The notes under the pieces: generated by a model
Seen by the model: the letters and a program-made list of their open reading frames with translations, nothing else
Told to the model about the DNA's origin: nothing
The model's database searches: none
Shown here: positions 24,473-36,454 of the stretch, in pieces
Layout: every line of letters starts with the position of its first letter
How positions within the stretch are numbered: position 1 is the first letter of the stretch
Translations under genes and position numbers: made by a program
From: Ceratorhiza oryzae-sativae
Lineage: Eukaryota > Basidiomycota > Agaricomycetes > Cantharellales > Ceratobasidiaceae
NCBI GenBank assembly: GCA_030998015.1
Contig: JARWMV010000249.1
Location: forward strand, 434,001 to 498,000
Length of the DNA stretch: 64,000 bases
Direction: 5' to 3'

Positions 24473-25780
24473 TGTTACAGGTCAAGGTACACTTGAATAT
24501 CTAGAGCTTATGCAAATGTAGATATGTTAGTATACACTAATCATACTCAATACTTCTTAGACTAGAGTAAGAAGGCTCAATGTAGTTGCAATGCAATCAA
24601 GTAACACTCAAGGTAGTCTTAATCTTTCACAGTGTAAACTGACTAATTTATAGGTATAAACAGCAAGACTACTATGGTCAGGTTCCCTTAGATACCTTAA
24701 ATGTAGTTCAGCCCTAGTTGCTTGGACTAACCAATACTAATCTTAATACTAGACTTAAGTAATAGCTTATAGGATAGATGGTGGGCTGCCTAATGCATGT
24801 ACTTCCTCAGCTACAGGTACTTAGATTTCCTCTAATAGCTGGTACTTAATGCCATGCTCAATCAGGCAATATTGTATCCTTATATAACTCTGTATATAAG
24901 ATACAATGACTCAGACAGTATATAACTAATATGGTACTTTATTCCTCAGTACTATTTATATAAGAAATCACACACAGACCAGAGAAAATAGAAAGAGAAA
25001 AGAAACCAATAACTGGTCTGGGTTGAGTAAGAGGAGGAGGTGGTCTGGAAGGACCTCAGAGGAGGTCCTTTTATACCCTGAGGAGGGCATTCCAGAGCCA
25101 AATAGATACATGCATGCCAGTGCAATCATCAAAAGAGGGTACTGCTTTACTTGGGGTATGCCCTAGCCCAGTATAGGATAAGAGAGAAAAGACAGGGTGT
25201 GGATTGAAGGCATTGATGCATCTGAGACCTGCTATTGGCTTGTAGATCATATTATCATAGTATATACATGTCATGAATGGAGGCTACATCTCAGTGAGTC
25301 ATAAAGTGAGTCAGAGAAGCTTCTGGATCAATTTGGGAAGCTCTCCTGACTCACTGGAGTCATTAGATCTTGATTGATGGTCCAGTAAGATTCTAATGAT
25401 CTTTGGGCCATTCCGGTGCAGGGATCTGGTGGATCGCGACGATCTTCGGGCAGCAGATACTGCCGAAGATTAGCTATCGATAGAGCACAAGATCGCTTTG
25501 ATAGCATAAGCGGTTGCCAAGATATGAGCAGTGCGATGTTGTAATCAATATCTCCTGATAAGAGGAAATATTGCAACCTCTATATCTCTCTGAGTTCTTA
25601 AGATAAAATCACAATAAAATATGTGTTGGAAAGAGGAGATTTTGTACTATTTAATGGAACACAAATAGTACAATTTCAGACACATACAAATTCATTTAAT
25701 TTCAAGAAAAATTACAGAGGCATTGCTTGAGGTTGGCAGAGCAGACTAAAATAATAGAAAAATGTTAGTGATCCATAACA
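24473..25780 (-). repeat. LTR-A copy 1 (about 1.3 kb solo LTR)
   Basis: A TG...CA-bounded LTR of 1308 bp. It is nearly identical to copies at 28796, 30915 and 38749. Sense direction is taken from a TATAAAAGG box followed by AATAAA on the minus strand. Flanking pentamers are GTTTA and GTGTA, four of five matching, so a target duplication is possible but unproven. CpG sites in the central block are preserved (TCGCGACGATCTTCGG at 25434). Confidence 0.85.
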
Positions 25781-27021
25781 GTGTATGTGCTGGTAACATT
25801 GACCATATGGCAGTCAAAATCAGCATGAGTGATGAGAGCAAATATAGTGCAGATGTATGCAAGGTTGGGGGTGTTCAAGAAGGTTTCATTGTATGTGAGA
25901 CTGGCAATTTGTTGATTTCTGTGAATCACAAGTCTAGCCTTTAGATGTACTTTGTTTCCATCAGTGTCTTGTTTGATTTTCAGGACTGGGCCTGAGGTGG
26001 GTATCTGTTGGCCACACAGTACTTTGTGACAATTGATGACCTTATAGATGTTTTGTTTCTGCAGCAGTTTGAACTTGGTGTCTAGGGTGGCAATCCAGTC
26101 TTCATGGTGGTCAGATTGAATGGCATCCAACCACCTAGGGGAGTCAGAGTTGACTAGGTCAGGTTGAGCAAGCAAGGTAAAATGTTTAGCAGCCCAGATG
26201 GTGTAGCATGGTGTGTCATCATTGTGGTTAGAGCCTAGAGCAAGAAAACAGTTGTGTATGTGCTTGGGTAGCTGTGAGCAATACACATGGTCCCCAATAG
26301 TAGTTGTATCAACACAATAGACCTTGTCAGGGTTGTGTATGGAAGAACCAGAGGGTGTATGCATATTGTCAAGTGCCTGGAGCCAGAGTACACATTCAGG
26401 TTTGGATTTCTTGTTGAGCTGATTGTGATAGTAAGGATTTTTGCTAGTGCACACCTGTGTTCTTGTGGTACAGTGAGTTATTCCAGGGATAATGGGATTG
26501 GAGGGCTCAGATGTGGTAGGCACAGCAGCAGGTTGATGCAAATGCTCAGTGGGTTTGATGCTAGCAGTAGAAATGGGCACAGTAGGTGTAGAAGTGGATT
26601 GTGATGATGTAGAAGGCTCCCCCTGAGCCTGGCTGGTTGAGTCTTGGGGCTGAGTGGCTATATGCACAGGTTGCAGTGCTTCAGGTCCAATGCCCATCTC
26701 CCCCTCACTCAGCACAAAGACTTGGACCCATTTTTCATTTAGTAGATTGTCAGGTTCTTCAGGTGACACAATAGGGGCTGGTGATTCAGGTGAGATTGGG
26801 TCAGGGACGTGGTGCAGGAAATAAACATTGCACAAAGTGCAGATTGTGCAATTGGGCCAAGCAAGGTAGCACCAAACTCTGCTGGAGTTCCTGTCAATCC
26901 CTGTAAATATTGCACAGCAGGTCTTGGCTTCAAGTTTTGAGTGCCCCTTGGACTGTATGAGAATGTGGCATGTTGTGCTGAAAAGCTGGAAGTATGACAT
27001 ATTGATTGGTTTGTTGAACAT
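25781..27021 (-). pseudogene. Ty1/copia polyprotein fragment cut by LTR-A
   Basis: A 418-codon minus-strand frame with no internal stop. Its N-terminal half is the Ser/Thr/Pro-rich spacer that follows copia integrase. The C-terminal 130 residues match the start of the copia reverse transcriptase: WLDAIQSDHHEDWIATLD, then VLKIKQDTDGN, KARLVIHRNQQ and YNETF. The frame ends as it enters LTR-A copy 1 at 25780, before the YVDD active site. The remainder of reverse transcriptase and RNase H is not seen on the far side. Several residues that are usually Arg or Gly are Cys, His or Asn, in line with CpG decay. Confidence 0.8.
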
Positions 27022-28091
27022 TTCAACTTGGGGGATGTGCCATCTTCAGGAAAAACAGCTGGCTCTACATAGGGTTGGGCCCTACTGTAGACCTACCATA
27101 GGTATCTTCACTCTACACCAGCATACCAGCCTGGAGTGATCCTCCCAAACCTCTTCCAGAAACTTGAGTTACTAACTTATAATTATGCTTGGGCTTACAG
27201 TAATTAGTTGAGTTCCCTTGGCACCCAGACTCCAATTGGAGCAATTTAAAATCCAAAATTCATTTTTAGAATTTTTTCAAATCCAAGGTGGTTGCATCAA
27301 AACCACTGGGTTTGGGAAAGTATTTTTGATTTATCTCATGCATTTTTGATGCTCATGAACATTGAATGGTACAGGTGTGCTCCTGGAAGCCCAACACATC
27401 AGCTGACAAATTTTGAAAAAATTGAAATTGCTGCATATATGCACCTGGTCTTGTGAACTACACCAGGTCCTTCAGGCACAGGATCTCCACAGGTCACAAT
27501 GTGTGCACCCAGTCCTTGAACCCTGTCTCAACCATATGTATATACATTCAGAAGAAAGAGCAAAATTCCAGCTATCATATAGTTGAAGAAGCATGTTCAG
27601 GAAAATTTATACAAGGCAGATTGAAGGCATGAGAATGCCTCAAAATACATACTGTAAGGTATCATTATACTTGCACTTACTCATAGAGTTCAATGCCACT
27701 CTTAGCTAGTCATGAAAACCACTCTGGGTTGTGTGCAGAGGGGATTACAAGGGGGATTACCCCTGAGAGTGCCACTGGCACTAGTAAATGCAACTGTAGA
27801 AACACTGCTCCCTCGTGCTCATTTAATGCAAACTATATAGAGGAACGTATATACCAAATTTCAACTCATTTGAACAATTTTGAAGTGGTAAAACTGTAAG
27901 AACCCACCCCTGTAAGCAAAAATCTCCTTTAGAACCCCTGCATAGCTCAAACCATGCCATTCTGAAGCTTCTTAGTGTTATAGACATCTTTAGGGCATCT
28001 TAATACCCTACTCTAGATATGTGTGAGCTCTTCATATAGTTAGGTATGGGTAGTACACATGGTGACACCCAAGGATCAAGCAATTAGCCTC
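27022..28091. other. Repetitive spacer left of the gypsy element
   Basis: CpG-poor sequence without a recognisable protein. Bases 27040-27070 (CTTCAGGAAAAACA and following CTCTACATAGG) recur as the reverse complement just in front of LTR-A copy 4 near 38720-38748, so this is repeat material, perhaps the leader of the copia element. Confidence 0.5.
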
Positions 28092-28610
28092 TGTCGTGGC
28101 CTAGACCATGATGCAGATTTTATTATGATTTTCCTATATTTTTTATACATCTCTCTTTCTCATATTTTGGACAAGTCCTGTTTAAACCAATATATGCATA
28201 GAATTACTTACATGATCATGTGAACTTGTTGTTGTTTACAATCTGTTTGTACCTTCTGGAATATTCTGTTACATGGCACCATTCTTACATTGTATGATAG
28301 TCATCTTGCACCATATGTGTATTTGATATAGCTCATTGTATGAATATATAAGGGAGAGTCTGAGAGCCTTAAGCCTCAGAACTCAACCTCCTGTTGTATC
28401 CCCTCTACTACCTGTGTGACTCTTAGTCCATAGTCCCTGCCCAGTCCTCTTAAGGACAAGTGCACATACTTCTACCTCCCTGCGTCTTATTGCACCCTCA
28501 CTGCACATCCTACCTTAGACGTTGTCAGTACAGCCTCTGGCATTGCCGCCCATAGGTTGGTCATCACCACTTAGGTGTTTGACATTATCTCTCAGGTTGT
28601 AGCTCTGACA
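28092..28610 (+). repeat. 5' LTR of the gypsy element (LTR-B)
   Basis: Runs from TGTCGTGGCC to GTAGCTCTGACA and is almost identical to 36455-36971. It contains a TATA box (AATATATAAGG near 28343-28353). About 30 bases further lies AGAACTCAACCT (28378-28389), the presumed transcript start. Confidence 0.92.
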
Positions 28611-28612
28611 TT

Positions 28613-28624
28613 AGGTTGAGTTCT
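28613..28624 (+). promoter_or_regulatory. Self-complementary primer-binding site
   Basis: Two bases after the 5' LTR, the sequence AGGTTGAGTTCT is the exact reverse complement of AGAACTCAACCT at 28378-28389, which lies at the expected transcription start. This is the arrangement of Tf1 and sushi-type elements, in which the folded 5' end of the RNA is cleaved and primes reverse transcription in place of a tRNA. A tRNA-type site beginning with TGG is not present. Confidence 0.8.
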
Positions 28625-28795
28625 TCCTTACCACTTGGGATTGAGACGTACCCCTGTACTAGCCTACTGTGAAATGGAGAAAGGCTTGGACTGCATAATA
28701 ATCAAAAGCAGAAAGAGACTATCCAGTAACAGGTGTCTACAAGGCAGACAGCACCTATTGCCCAACCCTAGGACTCTTGTCCATCACTGCACATG

Positions 28796-30097
28796 TGTTA
28801 TGGATCACTAACATTTTTCTATTATTTTAGTCTGCTCTGCCAACCTCAAGCAATGCCTCTGTAATTTTTCTTGAAATTAAATGAATTTGTATGTGTCTGA
28901 AATTGTACTATTTGTGTTCCATTAAATAGTACAAAATCTCCTCTTTCCAACACATATTTTATTGTGATTTTATCTTAAGAACTCAGAGAGATATAGAGGT
29001 TGTGATATTTCCTCTTATCAGGAGATATTGATTACAACATCGCACTGCTCATATCTCGGCAACCGCTTACGCTATCAAAGCGATCTTATGCTCTATCGAT
29101 AGCTAATCTTCGGCAGTATCTGCTGCCCGAAGATCGTCGCGATCCACCGGATCCTTGCGCCGGAATAGCCCGAAGATCATTAGAATCTTACTGGACCATC
29201 AATCAAGATCTAATGACTCCAGTGAGTCAGGAGAGCTTCCCAAATTGATCCAGAAGCTTCTCTGACTCACTTTATGACTCACTGAGATGTAGCCTCCTTT
29301 CATTACATGTATATACTATGATAATATGATCTACAACCCAATAGCAGGTCTCAGATGCATCAATGCCTTTGATCCACACCCTGTCTTTACTCTTTTATCC
29401 TATACTGGGCTAGGGTGTACCCCAAGTATAGCAGTACCCTCTTTTGATGATTGCACTGGCATGCATGTATCTATTTGGCTCTGGAATGCCCTCCTCAGGG
29501 TATAAAAGGACCTCCTCTGAGGCCCTTCCAGACCAACCTCCTCTACTCAACCCAGACTGGTTATTGGTTTCTTTTCTCTTTCTATTTCTCTTGTCTGTGT
29601 GATTTCTTATATAACTAGTACTGAGGAATAAAGTACCATATTAGTTATATACTGTCTGAGTCATTGTATCTTATATACAAAGATATATAAGGATACAATA
29701 TTGCCTGATTGAGCATGACATTAAGTACCAGCTATTAGAGGAAATCTAAGTACCTGTAGCTGAGGAAGTACACACATTAGGCAGCCCACCATCTATCCTA
29801 TAAGCTATTGCTTAAGCCTAGTATTAAGATTAGTATCAGTTAGTCCAAGTGACTAGGGCTGAACTACATTTAAGATATCTAAGGGAACCTGACCATAGTA
29901 GTCTTGCTGTTTATACCTATAAATTAGTCAGTTTACACTGTGAAAGATTAAGACTACCTTGAGTGTTACTTGATTGCATTGCAACTACTTTGAGCCTTCT
30001 TACTCTAGTCTAAGAAGTATTGAGTACGATTAGTGTATACTAACATATCTACATTTGCTTAAGCTCTAGATATTCAAGTGTACCCTGACCTGTAACA
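28796..30097 (+). repeat. LTR-A copy 2, inside the gypsy element
   Basis: 1302 bp, opposite in orientation to the other three copies. In its own sense it has TATAAAAGG at 29501 and AATAAA at 29627. The right edge abuts the inverted front of gag at GACTG (30098-30102), the reverse complement of CAGTC. CpGs in the central block are preserved (CCGAAGATCGTCGCGA at 29127). Confidence 0.88.
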
Positions 30098-30715
30098 GAC
30101 TGAATTCTTTTGTTTGAGCAACTTGAATTTTGTCCTGAAATTTTTGGTTTTGTTGGCAACATTCCAGCAAGCATTAAATTGGGTCCAGAAATCATTGACA
30201 TTATGAAGCCAAGTAACCAGATTGCCATTGATAATGTTGTCTTCCAAGTAGGGTTCCAGCCACTTGTGGGCTTTGCCATCCAGGCAGGAGATAATGTAGG
30301 CAATCTGCTCATCAGCAGTTGCAGAGGGATAAGAAGTCTGCAAATAATGGGCCACTGCAACCCTGAAGGATACTGCTTTGTTTTTATCTGAACCATCAAA
30401 CTTGGCAGGTGCCAATAACTTGGGTGCTCAAGTATGTGCAATGGAGGTGCTTGTGCCAGGTGCTTTGACTGCAGCCTGGAGTGTGACTATGATTGTTTCA
30501 AGGTTAGATACACCTGTATCATGGTTCTGGAGAGTGGTGTTGATGGTGGAAAGTTTGGCTGACTGTTGATTGATGAATACTGCAAGATTGTTATTTATGG
30601 TGATCAGCGTGTCCTTGATTGTGTGGGTAAATGCTAATAGGTCAGCTGGATTGGTGGGTACTTGAATCTGGGTGGCATCAAACTGAATCCAGGCAGGGGC
30701 AGGATTTGGTGTGGA
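30098..30715 (-). pseudogene. Front half of gypsy gag, inverted
   Basis: Reads on the minus strand from ATG at about 30718 toward 30098. The opening is MSTPNPAPAWIQFDATQIQ, followed by a helical region and then the capsid-like segment APAKFDGSDKNKAVSF and LDGKAHKWLEPYLED. One in-frame TGA lies at 30428-30430, after IAHT. The reading frame breaks at LTR-A copy 2 with the bases AGAATTCAGTC and resumes, in frame and in the opposite genome direction, at CAGTCCAAGAATAT (32217). This is the same gene split by an LTR insertion and then turned around. Confidence 0.88.
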
Positions 30716-30914
30716 CATAGCTAAAAAAGGAAGTGGGATAGACAAGTATGGTAGGTGCTCTTGATGCTGGGATTTTCACTCTCAAACACTGTGGCTGCTC
30801 TGACACCTAGCATTGAACAATAACTACTGCTAATCAACAAGCTATTGGCAGGTGTGATATGGAGCATTTTCTTTGCAAGCAGGTGTTTTGCTGTCTGTGA
30901 CACGTTGTTACAGG

Positions 30915-32216
30915 TGTTACAGGTCAGGGTACACTTGAATACCTAGAGCTTAAGCAAATGTAGATATGTTAGTATACACTAATTGTACTCAATACTTCTT
31001 AGACTAGAGTAAGAAGGCTCAATGTAGTTGCAATGCAATCAAGTAACACTCAAGGTAGTCTTAATCTTTCACAGTGTAAACTGACTAATTTATAGGTATA
31101 AACAGCAAGACTACTATGGTCAGGTTCCCTTAGATATCTTCAATGTAGTTCAGCCCTAGTCGCTTGGACTAACTGATACTAATCTTAATACTAGACTTAA
31201 GCAATAGCTTATAGGATAGATGGTGGGCTGCCTAATGTGTGTACTTCCTCAGCTACAGGTACTTAGATTTCCTCTAATAGCTGGTACTTAATGTCATGCT
31301 CAATCAGGCAATATTGTATCCTTATATATCTTTGTATATAAGATACAATGACTCAGACAGTATATAACTAATATGGTACTTTATTCCTCAGTACTAGTTA
31401 TATAAGAAATCACACAGACAAGAGAAATAGAAAGAGAAAAGAAACCAATAACCAGTCTGGGTTGAGTAGAGGAGGTTGGTCTGGAAGGGCCTCAGAGGAG
31501 GTCCTTTTATACCCTGAGGAGGGCATTCCAGAGCCAAATAGATACATGCATGCCAGTGCAATCATCAAAAGAGGGTACTGCTATACTTGGGGTACACCCT
31601 AGCCCAGTATAGGATAAAAGAGCAAAGACAGGGTGTGGATCAAAGGCATTGATGCATCTGAGACCTGCTATTGGGTTGTAGATCATATTATCATAGTATA
31701 TACATGTAATGAAAGGAGGCTACATCTCAGTGAGTCATAAAGTGAGTCAGAGAAGCTTCTGGATCAATTTGGGAAGCTCTCCTGACTCACTGGAGTCATT
31801 AGATCTTGATTGATGGTCCAGTAAGATTCTAATGATCTTCGGGCCATTCTGGCACGAGGATCTGGTGGATTGCAACAATCTTCGGGCAGCAGATACTGCC
31901 AAGGATTAGCTATCGATAGAGAACAAGATCGCTTGGATAGCATAAGCGGTTGCTGAGATATGAGCAGTGCGATGTTGTAATCAATATCTCCTGATAAGAG
32001 GAAATATTGCAACCTCTATATCTCTCTGAGTTTTTAAGATAAAATCACGATAAAATATGCGTTGGAAAGAGGAGATTTTGTACTATTTAATGGAACACAA
32101 ATAGTACAATTTCAGATGCATACAAACTCATTTAATTTCAAGAAAAATTACAGAGGCATTGCTTGAGGTTGGCAGAGCAGACTAAAATAATAGAAAAATG
32201 TTAGTGATCCATAACA
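30915..32216 (-). repeat. LTR-A copy 3, inserted in gag
   Basis: 1302 bp. The right flank CAGTC (32217-32221) pairs with the CAGTC at the broken end of the inverted front half of gag (30098-30102, minus strand), the two halves of a 5-bp target duplication. CpG block partly decayed (TTGCAACAATCTTCGG at 31870). Confidence 0.9.
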
Positions 32217-32916
32217 CAGTCCAAGAATATTTCAAGGACTTCCAGACATATTCCCAGGGGCTTGGCTACAACAAGGCATCTCTTTGCAATCACTTCTACA
32301 ATGGTCTCACAGTCAAAATCAAGGAGTTCCTTGTGGCCCAAGACTACAACCACATGGCTGCCAATGTCACTTTGCAAACTCTTGCAGACAAGGCACTCCA
32401 AATTGATCAGCATATTGAGTTGTTCCAGGCCCAAAACCCATCCTCCAAAAACTCTTCCTCTTCCAATGTGGCTAGCACCTCCACCAAAGCTTCCACCTTG
32501 CTGTCAGCAGCTCCTCCCAAAGGCCAGGCCAGGGAAAAGATGTCTGTTGGGGAAAAGGTGTACACACTTGGTCTGGATGGTAAGGCTTGCAAAGGAACAA
32601 TTTCAGCTATAAACCACAATGCCAAAGGGCAGTTGATTCCCACAATCAAATGGAATGATGGATCTTCTGAAGAAACCACATTTAAACAGACCAAAAAGAT
32701 TTGCATCCAATTGTTGTCACTCCCTTGGCTCCTACCCTGGCTAAAGGTTCTGGTCCTGGACCCATGGATCTAGATTCAGCTGGGAAAGGAAAAAAACCTA
32801 TCATATGCAGCACTTGTGGTGGTTGTGGCCATTATTCCAGTGCTTGTCCCTCCAAACCCTATTCTGGGCAAGCTGCTTCCCTTTCTGGTGAAGAGTTGGA
32901 AAACAAGGACACTTGA
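32217..32916 (+). pseudogene. Back half of gypsy gag with zinc knuckle
   Basis: Continues gag from VQEYFKDFQTYSQGLGYNKA through a Ser/Thr-rich linker, then changes frame near 32700 and reaches a CX2CX4HX4C zinc knuckle (CSTCGGCGHYSSACP) at about 32809-32853. A short stop follows at 32914. Nucleocapsid-type zinc knuckles bind the element RNA. The frameshift near 32700 is an additional lesion that is not explained by CpG loss. Confidence 0.85.
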
Positions 32917-35900
32917 ACATTGATGGAGCAAATGTATCAAGTGAAACCTGTATGGACTTTGAGATATATGCTGTAGACAATGTGTCCCCTTTGAATATAT
33001 ATTTTGTTGCATCTCAAGTCCTGTCTGCTCCAGAAAATAAAAGCATCAACTGTATGCAAACCATGCACGGTTGGGCAATGATTGACTCAGGTGCATCTGC
33101 ATGCTTTATACACCCATGCCTAGTCAAACAATATTGAATACCCACTTATAAAAAGAAAAATCCAAAAAGATTAAAAGTTATTGATGGTTGTGAAATCTCT
33201 TCTGGTATTGTTGATACAGAATGTGTTTTTATTTTAGAAATAGGTAGTCATAAAGAACAATTGGTTTGTAATGTAGCAGACATAGGTAGACACACCTTAG
33301 TACTAGGAATGTTGTGGCTCAAATTACATAATCCAAATATTGACTGGCCAAATAAACATGTTACCTTTGACTCAAACTTTTGTATAAAAAATTGTGTTCC
33401 TGCATCTAATGTAGTTCTTGGCAACATTGGTGGTGTCTTTGACCCATTCAACAAAAACCTAGGAGGTGTCAAGGCTTACCAATCTCTTGAAGGCATCCCT
33501 AGGGACCCTGGAGGTGTTGTGGTGTCAAAACCACTGGAAGGCATCCCAGAGGAACTCCAAGACTATGCAGATGTATTTTCTGAGGACAAAGTGACAGAGT
33601 TACCTCCTCACTGTCCATATGACCTTGAGATAGTCCTCAAGGATCAAAATGCACCAGTAAAAGGACCAGTATACCCCCTTCGCCCTTCAGATGATGAGGA
33701 ATTAAGGAGAATACTCAAAGAGAAGTTGGACAAAGGGTTGATCAGGCCCTCCAAATCACAATACAGCTCTCCAGTAATCTTTGTTCCTAAAAAGAATGGC
33801 AAAAGAAGGATGTGTGTTGATTATCATTTGCTTAACTCCAACACAGTACAAAACACATATCCCATACCTCTCATTTCCACCTTGGTAGAGAAATTGAGAG
33901 GAGCATGTGTATTCACAACTCTGGACCTTAAATCTGGCTATAATCTGGTCAGAATTAAAGAAGGAGATGAATGGAAAACAGTGTTTAAAATGAAATACAG
34001 TCTATTCAAATACTTGGTCATGCCTTTTGGTCTTTGTAATGCTCCAGCTGCCCTCCAGAACTTCATGAACAAGATCTTTAGGGATTTACTAGATGTGTCA
34101 GTCATAGTATACCTTGACAACATACTTATATTTTCCAAAAACCCTGAGGATCACATGAAGCATGTTCAGGAGGTGTTATCCCAACTTAGGAAACACCAGC
34201 TATATTGCAACCCGGAAAAATGTGTCTTCAACACCTCTGAAGTGGAATACCTAGGTGTAATTGCCAATGGCAAAGGAGTCAAAACAGACCCAAAAAAGGT
34301 CACAGAAGCAGTTAATTGGGAAACACTGCATACCATAAAGGAAGTACAGGAAGCACTAGGGTTTTTCAACTACTATTGCTGCTTCATAGAGGACTTTGCA
34401 GGACAAGCTTGGCCTATGTACCAGCTCTTGCATAAAGATGTCCATTGGTGATGGGGTAAGAATGAGGAAGCATCTTTCCAAATTCTGAAAAAAGCACTAG
34501 TCGAATCTCCTGTCTTAATCCAACCAGACGTCACAAAGGAATTTATACTGGAATGTGATGCATCCAACTTTGCCACTGGAGCTATTCTTAACCAGTATGG
34601 CAAAGATGGTAAATTACACCCAGTAGCCTTCTATTCCAAAACTCTATCACCAGCCAAACAAAACTGTGATATACATGATAAAGAATTACTGACTATGATA
34701 TGAGCATTCAAAGAATGGCATCACTTGCTTGAAGGATCTGAAATCCCTGTCTTGGTACTCTCAGACCACAAAAATCTAGAGTTTTTCCAGACAAAAAGGG
34801 ACTTAAACTGGAGACAAGCAAGGTGGATGGGCTTCCTGGCCAACTACAATTACAGAATCAAGTACAGAAAAGGGGTACAAAATGGAAAAGCTGATATACT
34901 ATCTTGACAAGAATCACTTCAGAGAGAGGCAGCTAAAGAAGGGGGTGAAACCCCACTGCTTATCAGCCCTGAGCTTTTCATTTCAGCAATTCTCACTGAC
35001 CATTCCCTCAATGATTTAATCAGGGATGTGTTACCAGATGATAAGACTGTATCAAAGATTCTAAAGTCCCTTGAGGAAAACATTCTGGTTAAAGGCTGGC
35101 ATCTAGAAGATGACTTGTTGTACTACCACAACTGCATATTCATACCAAACAAGTCAGAAATCAGACAAGTAGTCATAGAAAGCTGGCATGACAATCCTGC
35201 AGCAGGGCATCCAGGGCATTTTGGGACCCTAGATCTCCTATCTCAAGATTACTATTGGTCTGGAATGAAAAAATCTGTTGTTAATTATATTCAGGCATGC
35301 AACTTGTGTATCCAGAACAAACACTCAAATCAAGCCCCTCCTGGTCTCCTACAACCCATAGACTTACCAAATAAACCCTGGGAGGGAATCACCTACAACT
35401 TGATCACTGGATTACCAATGTCAGAAGGATACAATGCAATACTCACAGTGGTGGACCAATTATCAAAAATGGTACACTTTATCCCCACACACTTGGGAGC
35501 CACTGCAGTAGATGTTGCAAATATATTTGTAAACTTTGTCTGGAAACTACATGGATTACCCTGAAAAACCATATCTGACTGAGGCCCTAACTTCAATGCC
35601 AAATTCCTTTGCCAACTGTACAAACACCTAAACATTGAACTGCATTACTCTACAGTGTACAGACCACAGGTTGACAGGCAAAGCAAAAGACTTAACCAAT
35701 TTGTTGAAATATATCTTCATCACTACATAAATCACAGACAGATGGATTGGGTAGCAGCATTGCCTATGGCGGAATTTGCATACAATAATGGGAAGCACTC
35801 AGGATCAAGCTACTTGCCGTTCTTTGCCTGCTATGGTTACAACCCAGATTTCACTGTGGGTAACACCAAAGAAAGCCAGGTACCTGCCACTGATCAATAT

Positions 35901-36443
35901 GCTGAACACCTCAAGGAAATCCAAGAAGAGGCCAAGGCTGCTCTAATGATTGCCAATTGAACATACTCCAAATACTATAATCAGAAGCATTGTGAAGCAC
36001 CAAAGATTGAAGTTGGATCAAAGGTTTTCCTAGACAGCTCAAATATCAAAACCATACGCCCTTCCAAGAAATTGGATAACAGGTGTTTTGGACCATACAA
36101 AGTACTGGAACAAATTGGAAAACATACTTTCAAACTGGAATTACCCAAATCCATGAAGGTTCATCCAGTATTCCACACTTCACTCCTGTTCCCAAAACCA
36201 GTAGATGACTATAACCGGCAACCTATACCCATTCCACCAGTGGTCACTCCAGATGGTGAAGAAGAATTTGAAGTTGAAGAAATCCTGGACTCCTGAAAGG
36301 TTGGAAGAAGATTGGAGTATTACATCAAGTGGAAAGGCTATGGACCAGAAGAAAACCTATGGTTACCTAAAGCTGAACTCAAGAATGCACCTGAACAAGT
36401 AAAAGAATTCCACCAACTCCATCCCAATGCACTTGGACCTTGA
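32917..36443 (+). pseudogene. Gypsy pol: protease, RT, RNase H, integrase, chromodomain
   Basis: Domains in order: aspartic protease (MIDSGASACF near 33080); reverse transcriptase from about 33640 (FTTLDLKSGYNLVRIKEGD, then VMPFGLCNAPAALQNFM); RNase H from about 34540 (LECDASNFATGAIL); integrase HHCC zinc region (HDNPAAGHPGHF then CNLC) and core from about 35380; chromodomain near 36310-36360 (YYIKWKGYGPEENLWLP). Stops at 33135, 34449, 34701, 34905, 35562, 35580, 35958 and 36294 are all TGA and all fall where relatives have Arg. The RT active site reads YLDN in place of YxDD. The first integrase Asp is Asn (ITYNLITGLP) and the catalytic Glu segment reads RQSKRLNQ. All three losses fit CpG to CpA. 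The protein is dead. Confidence 0.92.
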
Positions 36444-36454
36444 TGGGGGGGAAG

